Shown: positions 25,221-32,782 of the stretch, piece after piece
Layout of the letters: each line of letters opens with the position of its first letter
Position numbering within the stretch: the stretch's first letter is position 1
NCBI RefSeq assembly: GCF_014637795.1
Contig: NZ_BMFD01000013.1
Coordinates: 1-36,230 of the forward strand
Source of the DNA: Belliella aquatica
Lineage (GTDB): Bacteria; Bacteroidota; Bacteroidia; Cytophagales; Cyclobacteriaceae
Length of the DNA stretch: 36,230 bases
Reading direction: 5' to 3'
The notes under the pieces: generated by a model
Told to the model about the DNA's origin: nothing
The model's database searches: none
The model's input: only the letters and a program-made list of their open reading frames with translations
Made by a program: the position numbers and the translations under genes

Positions 25221-26573
25221 ATGAAAAATATAAAAATTATCAATTATTTCATGCTAATAGGTATGTTGGTCTTGAGCACTTCATGTGATGACTTTCTTGA
25301 CAAAAAACCTAATTTATCCTTAGAAATTCCTGAGTCTCTGGATGAACTCGAAGCTTTGATGAGTGCAGAAAATCAGATCAATCAGGGAGGAGTTTCAGAT
25401 ATATTGGCTTCTGATGACTTTTTTCATACTGAGCAAGCTTTACAAACAGAATCCAATGAGCAATACGTCAATACCTACCTGAGAAATTTCATTCCAGAGA
25501 TGTATGGTGACAGGATCATGCCTGAGTGGACTATTTATTATGGAAAAATTTATGTTGCCAATTTCTGTCTCCAACAAATTGACAACATCAACAGAACTCA
25601 AACCAATGCGAGCCAGTTTGACCGGATAAAAGGAAATGCATTTTTCCTGAGGGCCTATGCTTATTCAGAATTGCTCAAAATATTCACTCCGCAGTATAGC
25701 GAAGCAAGGTTGGATGAATCCTCAATTCCATTGGTATTGGATACAGATATCAATACAATCAAGGATTTTGCTCCTTTAGGCTTGATTTATACACAAATAT
25801 TTGAGGATTTAGATCAAGCAGAAATATTACTCCCTACCATTCCCGAAATCAGAACTAGAGGATCAAAATCTGGAGTAAATGCGCTAAAAGCAAGAGTTTA
25901 TTTGACTATGAAAGCATATGATAAAGCTCTGGATGCTGTAGAAAAATCCTTAGCGATAGATAATCAATTGATTGATTTCAATACGTTGAATCCTGGATTG
26001 AATTTGCCCATTGTCCCTGTTGGAAATCAAGAGATTATATTTTATTACATTTCCGGCACCTATAGACTCTTGAGTTATAATCCAGAGTGTAGAGTTAATC
26101 TGGATCTTTATTACAACTATGATGAAAATGACCTTAGAAAAAGGATATACTTCTTCCGTAACTCAGCAGGAAATATAAATTACAAAGGACATTTTACAGG
26201 AAGAACGAATTTCTTTACAGGCTTATCAGTCAGCGAAAATCTGTTGATCAAAGCTGAATGTGCGGCTAGGCTTGGGGATATGGAGAAGGCTTTTGATGCG
26301 CTGAATGAGCTACTTAGTTCTAGATTCAGTACCGAGGAGTTTATTCCCATATCAGCATCAGAATTTAACGATCCTTTAGGAAAGATATTGTTAGAGCGAA
26401 GAAAAGAATTGGTATTCAGAGGAAGAAGGTGGTCAGACTTGAAGCGATTCTTAGGAGAAAGACAAGAAGATTTTCCGCTTACAAGGTTACTGGGAGATAC
26501 CCTAATTGAAATGGATGAAAGCCCCGAAGCTTTTGTATTCCCGATTCCTTTAGAAGAGAATACGAATAGATAA
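25221..26573 (+). CDS. RagB/SusD-family lipoprotein
   Basis: This surface lipoprotein forms the lid over the SusC channel and captures ligand. The 450-residue protein has a lipobox ending at Cys22 (LVLSTSC) followed by DDFLDKKP, the usual SusD start. TPR-like helices follow (for example IKGNAFFLRAYAYSELLKIF and SGVNALKARVYLTMKAYDKA). The C-terminal LLERRKELVFRGRRWSDLKRF motif is typical of the family. The spacing of 19 bases after susC and the terminator just behind it mark the end of the operon. Confidence 0.93.
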   Translation: MKNIKIINYFMLIGMLVLSTSCDDFLDKKPNLSLEIPESLDELEALMSAENQINQGGVSDILASDDFFHTEQALQTESNEQYVNTYLRNFIPEMYGDRIMPEWTIYYGKIYVANFCLQQIDNINRTQTNASQFDRIKGNAFFLRAYAYSELLKIFTPQYSEARLDESSIPLVLDTDINTIKDFAPLGLIYTQIFEDLDQAEILLPTIPEIRTRGSKSGVNALKARVYLTMKAYDKALDAVEKSLAIDNQLIDFNTLNPGLNLPIVPVGNQEIIFYYISGTYRLLSYNPECRVNLDLYYNYDENDLRKRIYFFRNSAGNINYKGHFTGRTNFFTGLSVSENLLIKAECAARLGDMEKAFDALNELLSSRFSTEEFIPISASEFNDPLGKILLERRKELVFRGRRWSDLKRFLGERQEDFPLTRLLGDTLIEMDESPEAFVFPIPLEENTNR

Positions 26574-26582
26574 AAAAAGAAA

Positions 26583-26615
26583 ATTCAGGTAATCCACAGC
26601 ATGGATTACCTGAAT
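26583..26615. terminator. Bidirectional terminator between SusD and the DUF6520 gene
   Basis: A perfect 14-base stem with arms ATTCAGGTAATCCA (26583-26596) and TGGATTACCTGAAT (26602-26615) around a 5-base loop. It starts 10 bases after the susD stop and ends 8 bases before the stop of the convergent gene, so it probably ends both transcripts. An A-run precedes it, which serves as the U-run for the minus strand. Confidence 0.85.
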
Positions 26616-26622
26616 ATACTTA

Positions 26623-26877
26623 TTAATTCAATTCAAATTCACCTTTTTCTCCAGGGATCGGCATTGTGAGTTGCTCATCAGCATAGAGACATTGGACAGA
26701 AGGGTTTACATTACAGTCATAGTCTGTAGTACCCCGTTCAACTTGAACAGCACCCAATATGGGATCGTCTCCCCAAACTATTTCAGACTGGGGAATAGGC
26801 TGAGTAAACGCAAAAGCGAATACAGCTGCCAACATTAACACACCTCCTCGTAGGAGGTTTTTTAATTGATTTTTCAT
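26623..26877 (-). CDS. Small secreted DUF6520-like protein
   Basis: The 84-residue protein has a hydrophobic export segment (LRGGVLMLAAVFAFAFTQP), a DP pair near 38 and two cysteines, C55 and C63, in YDCNVNPSVQCLY. Start, length and Cys spacing match the DUF6520 family of Bacteroidota as I recall it. The mature form would be about 58 residues, probably with one disulfide. Its neighbours include a TlpA thioredoxin and a MauE-like redox membrane protein, so its disulfide may be their business. The function is unknown. A hairpin lies inside the codons for residues 7-12. Confidence 0.75.
   Translation of the reverse strand: MKNQLKNLLRGGVLMLAAVFAFAFTQPIPQSEIVWGDDPILGAVQVERGTTDYDCNVNPSVQCLYADEQLTMPIPGEKGEFELN
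26842..26858 (+). terminator. Hairpin with T-run inside the DUF6520 start region
   Basis: The arms ACCTCCT (26842-26848) and AGGAGGT (26852-26858) enclose CGT and are followed by TTTTTT on the + strand. Read on the + strand it looks like an intrinsic terminator. On the minus strand it lies about 20 bases inside the coding region, where it could hide or delay the ribosome. It could block stray readthrough from the susD side. Confidence 0.4.
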
Positions 26878-27115
26878 GGTATTAGTATTTAATTCATGAA
26901 TATTCCAGTCGATTGAGCTTTCGCATTTTTGAGAGGGTCGACCGGTTTAGCCCCCTGCTGATGCTAGCCTCCTACCTGGTAAGAGGGGTAGCTGGAATGA
27001 TTTTAGATTTATGATTGAAGATTTTAGATTTAGCTCGCGGATTACTCAGATTTCGCGGATTTAATTTTTGATTTAAGGTTGAATGAGTTATTAGGGTTGA
27101 ATGGTTGATAAGTAA

Positions 27116-27559
27116 TTAAGATGGTTGAGGGGGTGGGGAGTTGATGTTTTTTTGGAGGTATGAGCTGATTATGGTAATTGATAAGAAGAACAGGTTGAAG
27201 AAGAGGTGTTGTGTCCAAGTGAGTTGTGAGATGACGCCGCCGCAGGAGCAGGGGATTCTTCCGAATACTCCAGTTAGGACAATTCCAATGTAAGCTGTAA
27301 ATGATGTCAGCAGGATTAAGCTTAACCAAAGGCTTATTTTTCTCGATCTTGGAATGACCAATGCGATTGCCAAGATGATTTCTAATAATGGAAGGGTATA
27401 GAAAAGGAGTGTAACGAACCAATCAGGAAACACCTGGTTTTTCAGACTATAGTAAGTGTTGTCAGCGTCTAGAATCTTACTTATACCAGTATAGAAGAAT
27501 AGTGCTGCGAGGAGCAGAGCACATATTTCTATGATTATATTTTTGGTGTTGCTATTCAT
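27116..27559 (-). CDS. MauE/DoxX-like redox membrane protein
   Basis: The 147-residue protein has four predicted membrane segments (about 8-28, 48-70, 75-97 and 115-138). A C104-x-C106 pair sits in RIPCSCGG between the third and fourth. This is the layout of MauE-type proteins, which support disulfide formation or thiol chemistry in exported proteins. It lies 238 bases upstream of the DUF6520 gene on the same strand. That spacer shows no gene and may hold a separate promoter. Together with the TlpA protein it gives this locus two redox proteins on either side of a two-cysteine secreted peptide. Confidence 0.78.
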   Translation of the reverse strand: MNSNTKNIIIEICALLLAALFFYTGISKILDADNTYYSLKNQVFPDWFVTLLFYTLPLLEIILAIALVIPRSRKISLWLSLILLTSFTAYIGIVLTGVFGRIPCSCGGVISQLTWTQHLFFNLFFLSITIISSYLQKNINSPPPQPS

Positions 27560-27941
27560 TTTGAATCCTATTTACTTCGTAGAATATGTGATTGAAGTTG
27601 GATGATCAAAATTTAAAATGGAAGTCAATGCGTCCAATGAGGGTGTTAAGTGGTTGAATGTGAAAGTTGAGGGGGTGAAGGGAAAAGGGAAATGAGGGGA
27701 AAGGGAAAAGGGGAAAGAGGGGACATGGCAAGGAGGAGGGATGAAAGGAAAGGATGAAGGAGGAGGGATGAAGGATGAAAAAAAGGGAAAAGGGGAAAGG
27801 GGAAAGGGGGATTGGTGAATTGTTAATTGGGTTGAATTGGTTGATTTAGGGGAAAGGTGGGGAAAGGATGAAGGATGAAAAAAGGGGAAAAGGTGGATTA
27901 GTTAATTGGATTAAGGCGTTAAGAGAAAGAAATCAAAAATC

Positions 27942-27988
27942 TTTTATTACACGGAGTTACTCAGAGGAGGCACAGAGGATCACGGAGG
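27942..27988. repeat. Dispersed GAGGCACAGAGGATCAC-type repeat, copy 2
   Basis: Matches 217-264 in the same orientation with a handful of base changes. The two copies are nearly 28 kb apart, bracketing the defence island and the SusCD locus. Confidence 0.75.
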
Positions 27989-28150
27989 AAAAAGGGTGAT
28001 TGGTGAATCGTTAATTGGGTTAATTAGGTTGAATTGGTTGATTTAGGGGAAAGGTATGGAAAGGATGAAGGAGGAAAAAAAGAGAAGGGGATAGATCTTT
28101 TGGTAAGGGGAGGGAGTGAAAAAAGTAGAGGGTAAAGGTCGCACTATCCC

Positions 28151-28206
28151 TTACTTTGGTACTACTTTGGTGTTACTTTGCTACTACTTTGGTACGGCTT
28201 TGGTAC
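28151..28206. repeat. CTTTGGTAC-type short repeat tract
   Basis: Contains TACTTTGGTAC, ACTTTGGTGTTA, TTTGCTACTACTTTGGTAC and CTTTGGTAC in a row. On the complementary strand the unit reads GTACCAAAG, close to the GTACNAA heptamers at 18994, 19617 and 20063. Confidence 0.6.
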
Positions 28207-28386
28207 AGGGGAGATAAGACTATGGGTTTGCTTTAATCGTCCTTTACCAGAAAGATATACCATTTACCTTTTCTTATAAAAACCGTGGGAAGTTCATGCT
28301 AAGATTAGAACGTGTTTAGTAAATAGTCCGTTTTTAGGATTTTCATTTGTGTTGACTATAATCAATGCACTTTTAAATAGATCGAA

Positions 28387-29685
28387 TTATAAGATCTTTT
28401 TTGACCGATCTATCAGGTCATGAAGATCATTTTCTTCTTGGAGGGTTCTTTTTCCTAGATTAAGAACCATTTTCGCATGTTTGAGGACTGCTATTTTATG
28501 GATTTCCAAATTAGTTTGCCCGTGAATGGTGATCAAGGCTTCCATCAAGCGGATGATTACAGCAGTGCTCCCTTCAGAAAACTGTCGGATTTGATTGAAT
28601 GCGGCATCCAAAACACCTTCAAAATCCAAAATGTCGGCGATCACCCTTAAGCTGTTGTCTTTGTCAAATCTATATTTAGAAGGGAACTTTGCTTGCGCTA
28701 AATAGCACATCGTAGCGGTCAGGTTATCGATACAAGCGATCGCGGTAAAGGGGTCATTGACGCCAGGTGAAAGGGCTCGAGCTGCTATTTCTACCATTTG
28801 ATGAATAGAAAACTCCAAGTCTTGATAAGAGGTCTTGGTGTTTCCAATGACAAATTGATCAAAAATTTCCTTAATTTCACCTTCTTTCCAATCGCTATTC
28901 GCGTAAAGTGTAGCGATTTCTACCCCTTCCACCAAGTGCCCTCCTGGTCTGAAGTAGAGTTCGATAACAGCACTTTTATTCGCCATGATTTCCATGAGCG
29001 ATTCCCCATCGATATATTGAAGGTAGCCACTTTTAAGCGATTTGAGAGGGATGACCTTGCTGTAAACCGAAGTGATTTTAGTAGCATTTACATTTTCTTC
29101 CTTTTCCTTCCCCATTTTATCTGGAAAAAGTGTTTGGATTTGTTTTGATATAAATTCTGAGATATCAGCAACCACTTTGTCAGCTTGAATGCTTATTGCG
29201 ATCTGATGAATAAAAATGATCAGTAAAATAATATTTAAAATAGCCGCTAGAATAGCAAAGAGAATGGAAATAGAAGGAATGAAGTTAGTTGTGTCGTTGT
29301 CTTTGATGGCATTCAGAACAAGCAAACAATACAAGTAAGTGGATATGTAAGATCCTAAAACCACTTGATTGAGTCTGACATACATAAATTTTTTGATCAG
29401 CCTGGGGCCAAACTGAGAAGAAGCAAGTGTCAAAGCTACCAAGGTAACCGAGAAAACTGTTCCTGCCACGCCAATCATCGCCCCTGAGATAGTTGATAAA
29501 ATACTCCTTGCAGAATCCGAGCTATTGACGAGAAAAAACCTTGTCCATCCTTCCTGAGGGATGTCCACGTAGTTGTCCAAATAGACCAATCCCACAGCAA
29601 GGAAAATGGATAGCATGATGATCATCACAGGCAAAAACCAGAAGGTTGCCATCAATTCTTTCCAGAAAAATAAGAGTTTCTTCAT
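28387..29685 (-). CDS. DUF2254 predicted membrane protein
   Basis: The 432-residue inner-membrane protein has four clear N-terminal membrane segments (about 13-35, 62-89, 107-127 and 137-160). The conserved stretch FSVTLVALTLASSQFGPRLI lies after the second. A soluble C-terminal half follows, with ALSPGVNDPFTAIACIDNL near 300-320. These are hallmarks of DUF2254, a broadly distributed family without an established role. It stands alone on the minus strand and seems unrelated to either neighbour. Confidence 0.85.
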   Translation of the reverse strand: MKKLLFFWKELMATFWFLPVMIIMLSIFLAVGLVYLDNYVDIPQEGWTRFFLVNSSDSARSILSTISGAMIGVAGTVFSVTLVALTLASSQFGPRLIKKFMYVRLNQVVLGSYISTYLYCLLVLNAIKDNDTTNFIPSISILFAILAAILNIILLIIFIHQIAISIQADKVVADISEFISKQIQTLFPDKMGKEKEENVNATKITSVYSKVIPLKSLKSGYLQYIDGESLMEIMANKSAVIELYFRPGGHLVEGVEIATLYANSDWKEGEIKEIFDQFVIGNTKTSYQDLEFSIHQMVEIAARALSPGVNDPFTAIACIDNLTATMCYLAQAKFPSKYRFDKDNSLRVIADILDFEGVLDAAFNQIRQFSEGSTAVIIRLMEALITIHGQTNLEIHKIAVLKHAKMVLNLGKRTLQEENDLHDLIDRSKKIL

Positions 29686-30198
29686 AAGTCAATTTATGTA
29701 ATTGATGATCCGCAATATCACCACTTGTTAAACCAAAGACATGCAATCATGCGGATAATTGTCAACAGTCGGCATTCGATGGTCAATAGCGGCTCCTAAT
29801 ATAATATTTACATTCTTCTAAGTGGTTATTGGTAAGAAGGTAGATATATAAGAAGTATTTAGGTTAATCAGGAACAAAAACTTTAAAGTTCTAAACTATC
29901 ATCCTGTTATATTAAACAAGAATTTATTAAAGTTTAAGCATCAAGCTGTTAAGGGTTTAATTTTTAAATATTTTTTATAAGATTTTTTTAAACTTTGGTG
30001 TATTTTATTTTTTATTACTTTTCTTTGAGATGTTATAAACAAACTCTATTTGGTTAAAAATAAGTGGAAGTACGTACATCATATCTGGTTAAAACTTTCC
30101 ACATTTGTGTATGAAGTTTAGTAATTAAGGCTTGTTTCGAGCAGGAAATATGATTTATATTCAGTAATTATCGAATGCTTAGTATTTAAATTATTCAA
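29686..30198. other. AT-rich spacer before the tail-collar operon
   Basis: A 513-base divergent spacer with no supported gene. It is strongly AT-rich between about 29800 and 30100, with long T- and A-runs (for example around 29940-30010). It should contain the promoters of the DUF2254 gene and of the operon starting at 30199, but I cannot fix either with confidence. Confidence 0.6.
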
Positions 30199-31110
30199 AT
30201 GAAAAAAAATAGCCGAAGAGCGTTTCTTCGTTCAAGCTCAGTTTTCGCTTCAGTTTTGGCACTTTCGCCAGCGAAACTCACCTCTTCCAATTCCATATTG
30301 GAAGTTAAAATGGATGGTCACAAAAGTCAACTCAGAGTAGTGCATACTGCAGATCTAAACGGTATGTACGCAAATGATGATCAAATAGGAGGTTTGAATG
30401 CTTTGGGAGAATATTTGAATAAGCTTGAATCGTCTCCCTTATTTCTCGATGCGGGCAACTTTTTAAACCCTCAGAAATCTTTGGAAGAAAACTTGAAATT
30501 TGCTAAAGACTTAGTCAAGAAGGGTGTTCAAATAGTCTCTTTGGGAAAATCGGAAATGAGTTTCTCAGCTGCTGACCTTAGTTATATTATTTCTGAAAGT
30601 GGATTAAAGGTTATTGGAAATAACTTGGAATCAAAAGGACTGATAGTAGGAAAAACTTATTACACCAAAGCCATAGTAAAATTTGGAAAATATAGATTAG
30701 GAATTTTACCAACCCAAGATTTGACTTTGAGCGCATTAAATCGAAAAGGCTTAGAAATGAAAATTCTAGATCAATGTGATACATTAATTGGCTTAGGTGG
30801 ACTTCCTACCAACTTTTCAAATAGCAAAATTTCGAGCTTAGGCGCTAAAGAGCATGAGATAAAGCATTACCTTTTAAATGCTTCTGATAAAATTGGTGTC
30901 GGTTCACAAATAATTCTCTCTTCTTCTGGAAAAGAAATTTGGATTTCGAACCCATCCGAAAAAGCAAAATTGGTCAGTTCTTTTGCTTACTCGATGGATA
31001 AAGACTATCAAATAAATAATATTAGCAACCTTTCATTTGTGCCTGGAAACATCCCAAGGGTTAAAATGTTCGCTATCCTTTCAGGCAATTATTCAACCAA
31101 CCAAGTATAA
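30199..31110 (+). CDS. Tat-exported, degenerate 5'-nucleotidase-like protein
   Basis: The 303-residue protein has a twin-arginine signal, SRRAFLR (5-11), followed by a hydrophobic stretch. It then resembles the N-terminal metallophosphatase domain of 5'-nucleotidases. VVHTADLNG aligns with the family's HTNDxHG, IGGLNAL with the GG motif, FLDAGN (82-87) with LDAGD, and VSLGKSE (113-119) with GNHE. D52 and D84 survive, but the metal-binding His, the second Asp and the Asn-His pair have become N54, N87 and K117-S118. I infer a non-catalytic protein. The second, substrate-binding domain is absent. It is the first gene of an operon with three tail-collar genes, 6 bases before the first. Confidence 0.7.
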   Translation: MKKNSRRAFLRSSSVFASVLALSPAKLTSSNSILEVKMDGHKSQLRVVHTADLNGMYANDDQIGGLNALGEYLNKLESSPLFLDAGNFLNPQKSLEENLKFAKDLVKKGVQIVSLGKSEMSFSAADLSYIISESGLKVIGNNLESKGLIVGKTYYTKAIVKFGKYRLGILPTQDLTLSALNRKGLEMKILDQCDTLIGLGGLPTNFSNSKISSLGAKEHEIKHYLLNASDKIGVGSQIILSSSGKEIWISNPSEKAKLVSSFAYSMDKDYQINNISNLSFVPGNIPRVKMFAILSGNYSTNQV

Positions 31111-31116
31111 ATAACT

Positions 31117-31659
31117 ATGGAACCATTTCTATCAGAAATAGTAATATTTTCATTTAATTTTGCTCCGAAAGGATTTGCATTATGTAATGGTCAATTACTA
31201 CCAATCAACCAAAATCAAGCATTGTTTGCTCTTTTAGGGACTACTTTTGGAGGTGATGGTCGTGTAAATTTTGCTTTACCAGATTTAAGAGGGAGAGCAT
31301 TGGCTCATGTGGGAAGTGGTTTTACTTTAGGTCAAAGAACTGGCGAGCAGGCACACACCTTAAATGTTTCAGAATTACCAGTTCATATTCATGAATCAAA
31401 TAAAACTGCAAGTTCAATATTAAATATAAACGCATCATCTGTTGCAACTTCAGGAGATCCAGATGGGCGAGTATTTGCTGGAAACCCCAATTTCCCTAAT
31501 CGTTTCGGAGAAAAATTTGATGAGGGTTTTGCCGAACCACCTGTCAATACGACTTCAACTCAAAATGAAGGTGGTGGCCAAGCACATTTGAATATGATGC
31601 CTTTTTTAACACTAAATTATTGTATTGCTCTTCAAGGCATATTTCCATCTCCAAATTAA
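31117..31659 (+). CDS. Phage tail-collar-domain protein 1 (MdpB-like)
   Basis: The 180-residue protein has the tail-collar signature of microcystin-dependent-protein-like sequences. FNFAPKGFALCNGQLLPI comes first, then ALFALLGTTFGGDGRVNFALPDLRGR. HVGSG follows, then TLNVSELPVHIHE, and NYCIALQGIFPSPN ends the protein. A linker of variable sequence lies at about 95-155. The domain is a trimeric tip module in phage fibres, but no other phage gene is present here. It has no signal peptide. It is one of three tandem paralogues, which differ mainly in the linker. Confidence 0.88.
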   Translation: MEPFLSEIVIFSFNFAPKGFALCNGQLLPINQNQALFALLGTTFGGDGRVNFALPDLRGRALAHVGSGFTLGQRTGEQAHTLNVSELPVHIHESNKTASSILNINASSVATSGDPDGRVFAGNPNFPNRFGEKFDEGFAEPPVNTTSTQNEGGGQAHLNMMPFLTLNYCIALQGIFPSPN

Positions 31660-31665
31660 ATTAAC

Positions 31666-32232
31666 ATGAGTGCTACAGATCCATTTGTTGCAGAAATCTG
31701 CATGTTCCCCTTCAACTTTGCCCCAAGAGGTTGGGCTTGGTGCGACGGTCAATTATTGCCCATATCTCAAAATACTGCTTTATTTGCATTGCTTGGAACG
31801 ACATATGGTGGAGATGGAAGATCCACCTTTGCATTGCCAAACCTCCAAGGTCGAGTTTTAATGCATCCTGGGCAGGGTCAAGGACTTTCATTGCATGATT
31901 TAGGAGAAATGGGAGGACAAGCAACAGTATCCCTTATTCAAAGTGAAATCCCACTTCATACCCATAGAGTTGATGTAAATATTCCTGCAGGGGGTGCGGC
32001 TGACACAGATAGTCCTTTGAATGCTTATCCAGCAACATTTGTAGCAGGAGAGCAAATTAATGGAAATCCCGCAGAACTGTATTCCGAAACTACTGATGGT
32101 AATATGGCTTCATTTAACTCAGAACTAAGCGCAAACCCTGCTGGTGGGGGTCAGCCCCATAACAATATGCAGCCAACCTTATTTGTATATTATTGTATCG
32201 CTCTTCAAGGCGTTTTTCCACCAAGAACTTAA
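31666..32232 (+). CDS. Phage tail-collar-domain protein 2 (MdpB-like)
   Basis: The 188-residue paralogue of the preceding gene, starting 6 bases after it. It has FNFAPRGWAWCDGQLLPI, GTTYGGDGRSTFALPNLQGR, LIQSEIPLHTHR and the C-terminal YYCIALQGVFPPRT. The His-x-His after the collar motif (HTH) is kept, as in fibre-tip proteins where it can bind metal. The linker is Gly/Ala/Asn-rich and unlike that of gene 1. Confidence 0.88.
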   Translation: MSATDPFVAEICMFPFNFAPRGWAWCDGQLLPISQNTALFALLGTTYGGDGRSTFALPNLQGRVLMHPGQGQGLSLHDLGEMGGQATVSLIQSEIPLHTHRVDVNIPAGGAADTDSPLNAYPATFVAGEQINGNPAELYSETTDGNMASFNSELSANPAGGGQPHNNMQPTLFVYYCIALQGVFPPRT

Positions 32233-32236
32233 AATC

Positions 32237-32782
32237 ATGGCACAACCATACGTCGGTCAAATTAGAATTTTTGCAGGTAATTTTGCTCCTGCAGGGTGGA
32301 TGTTTTGTGAAGGTCAAATTCTTCCAATTGCTGAATATGATGCCCTCTTTTACTTAATAGGCACAACCTATGGTGGGGATGGACAATCTACATTTGCACT
32401 GCCTGATCTCCGTGGTAGAATCCCAATCCATCAAGGTAATGGCTTTATTTTAGCTGAAACTGGCGGGGCAGAAGAAATCACGCTAACTGTCAATCAAATT
32501 CCAGCACACTCACATCCGCTAAAAGGTGGAAATATGGTGGCATTAGCTTCTAATGAAGGCGATTCACAAGATCCAACCGCTAAATTCCCCACGATTACTC
32601 CAGGTGTAAACCTTTACAGCAAGACAGCATTAGAAAATGTAAATATGGCAGCTCCTCAGGGAGTAAACCAAGCTGGAATTCTTCAAGCTTCGGGTGGAAG
32701 TCAGCCGCATTCTAATTTTCAGCCTTACACTGTAGTGAATTATATAATTAGTCTATTCGGAATTTTCCCTTCACCAACCTAA
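32237..32782 (+). CDS. Phage tail-collar-domain protein 3 (MdpB-like)
   Basis: The 181-residue third paralogue has IRIFAGNFAPAGWMFCEGQILPI, GTTYGGDGQSTFALPDLRGR, VNQIPAHSHPL and NYIISLFGIFPSPT. I start at the ATG at 32237, four bases after the previous stop. An in-frame extension to 32144 would overlap gene 2 and lacks family similarity. Its stop overlaps the next start as TAATG. It is closest to the classic MdpB form. Confidence 0.88.
   Translation: MAQPYVGQIRIFAGNFAPAGWMFCEGQILPIAEYDALFYLIGTTYGGDGQSTFALPDLRGRIPIHQGNGFILAETGGAEEITLTVNQIPAHSHPLKGGNMVALASNEGDSQDPTAKFPTITPGVNLYSKTALENVNMAAPQGVNQAGILQASGGSQPHSNFQPYTVVNYIISLFGIFPSPT

Larger units (their letters stand above)
27560..28386. other. 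Gene-free purine-rich spacer
   Basis: Bases about 27655-27900 and 28010-28130 are runs of GGGAAAAGGGG and GGATGAAGG type on the + strand, like 100-215. A direct repeat of about 50 bases (GATTGGTGAAT...TTTAGGGGAAAGG) occurs at 27810-27858 and 27998-28055. The GAGGCACAGAGGATCAC repeat lies between them. No coding frame is supported. Confidence 0.75.

Noticed and set aside
20434-26573. Polysaccharide utilisation locus
   Set aside because: SusC and SusD are present but there is no glycoside hydrolase, lyase, sulfatase or glycan sensor in the neighbourhood.
27655-28130. CRISPR array
   Set aside because: The repeats are irregular, unevenly spaced and purine-simple; no constant repeat-spacer period and no cas gene.
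31117-32782. Prophage or phage-tail remnant
   Set aside because: Only collar-domain proteins are present; no sheath, tube, baseplate, capsid, terminase or integrase is seen.
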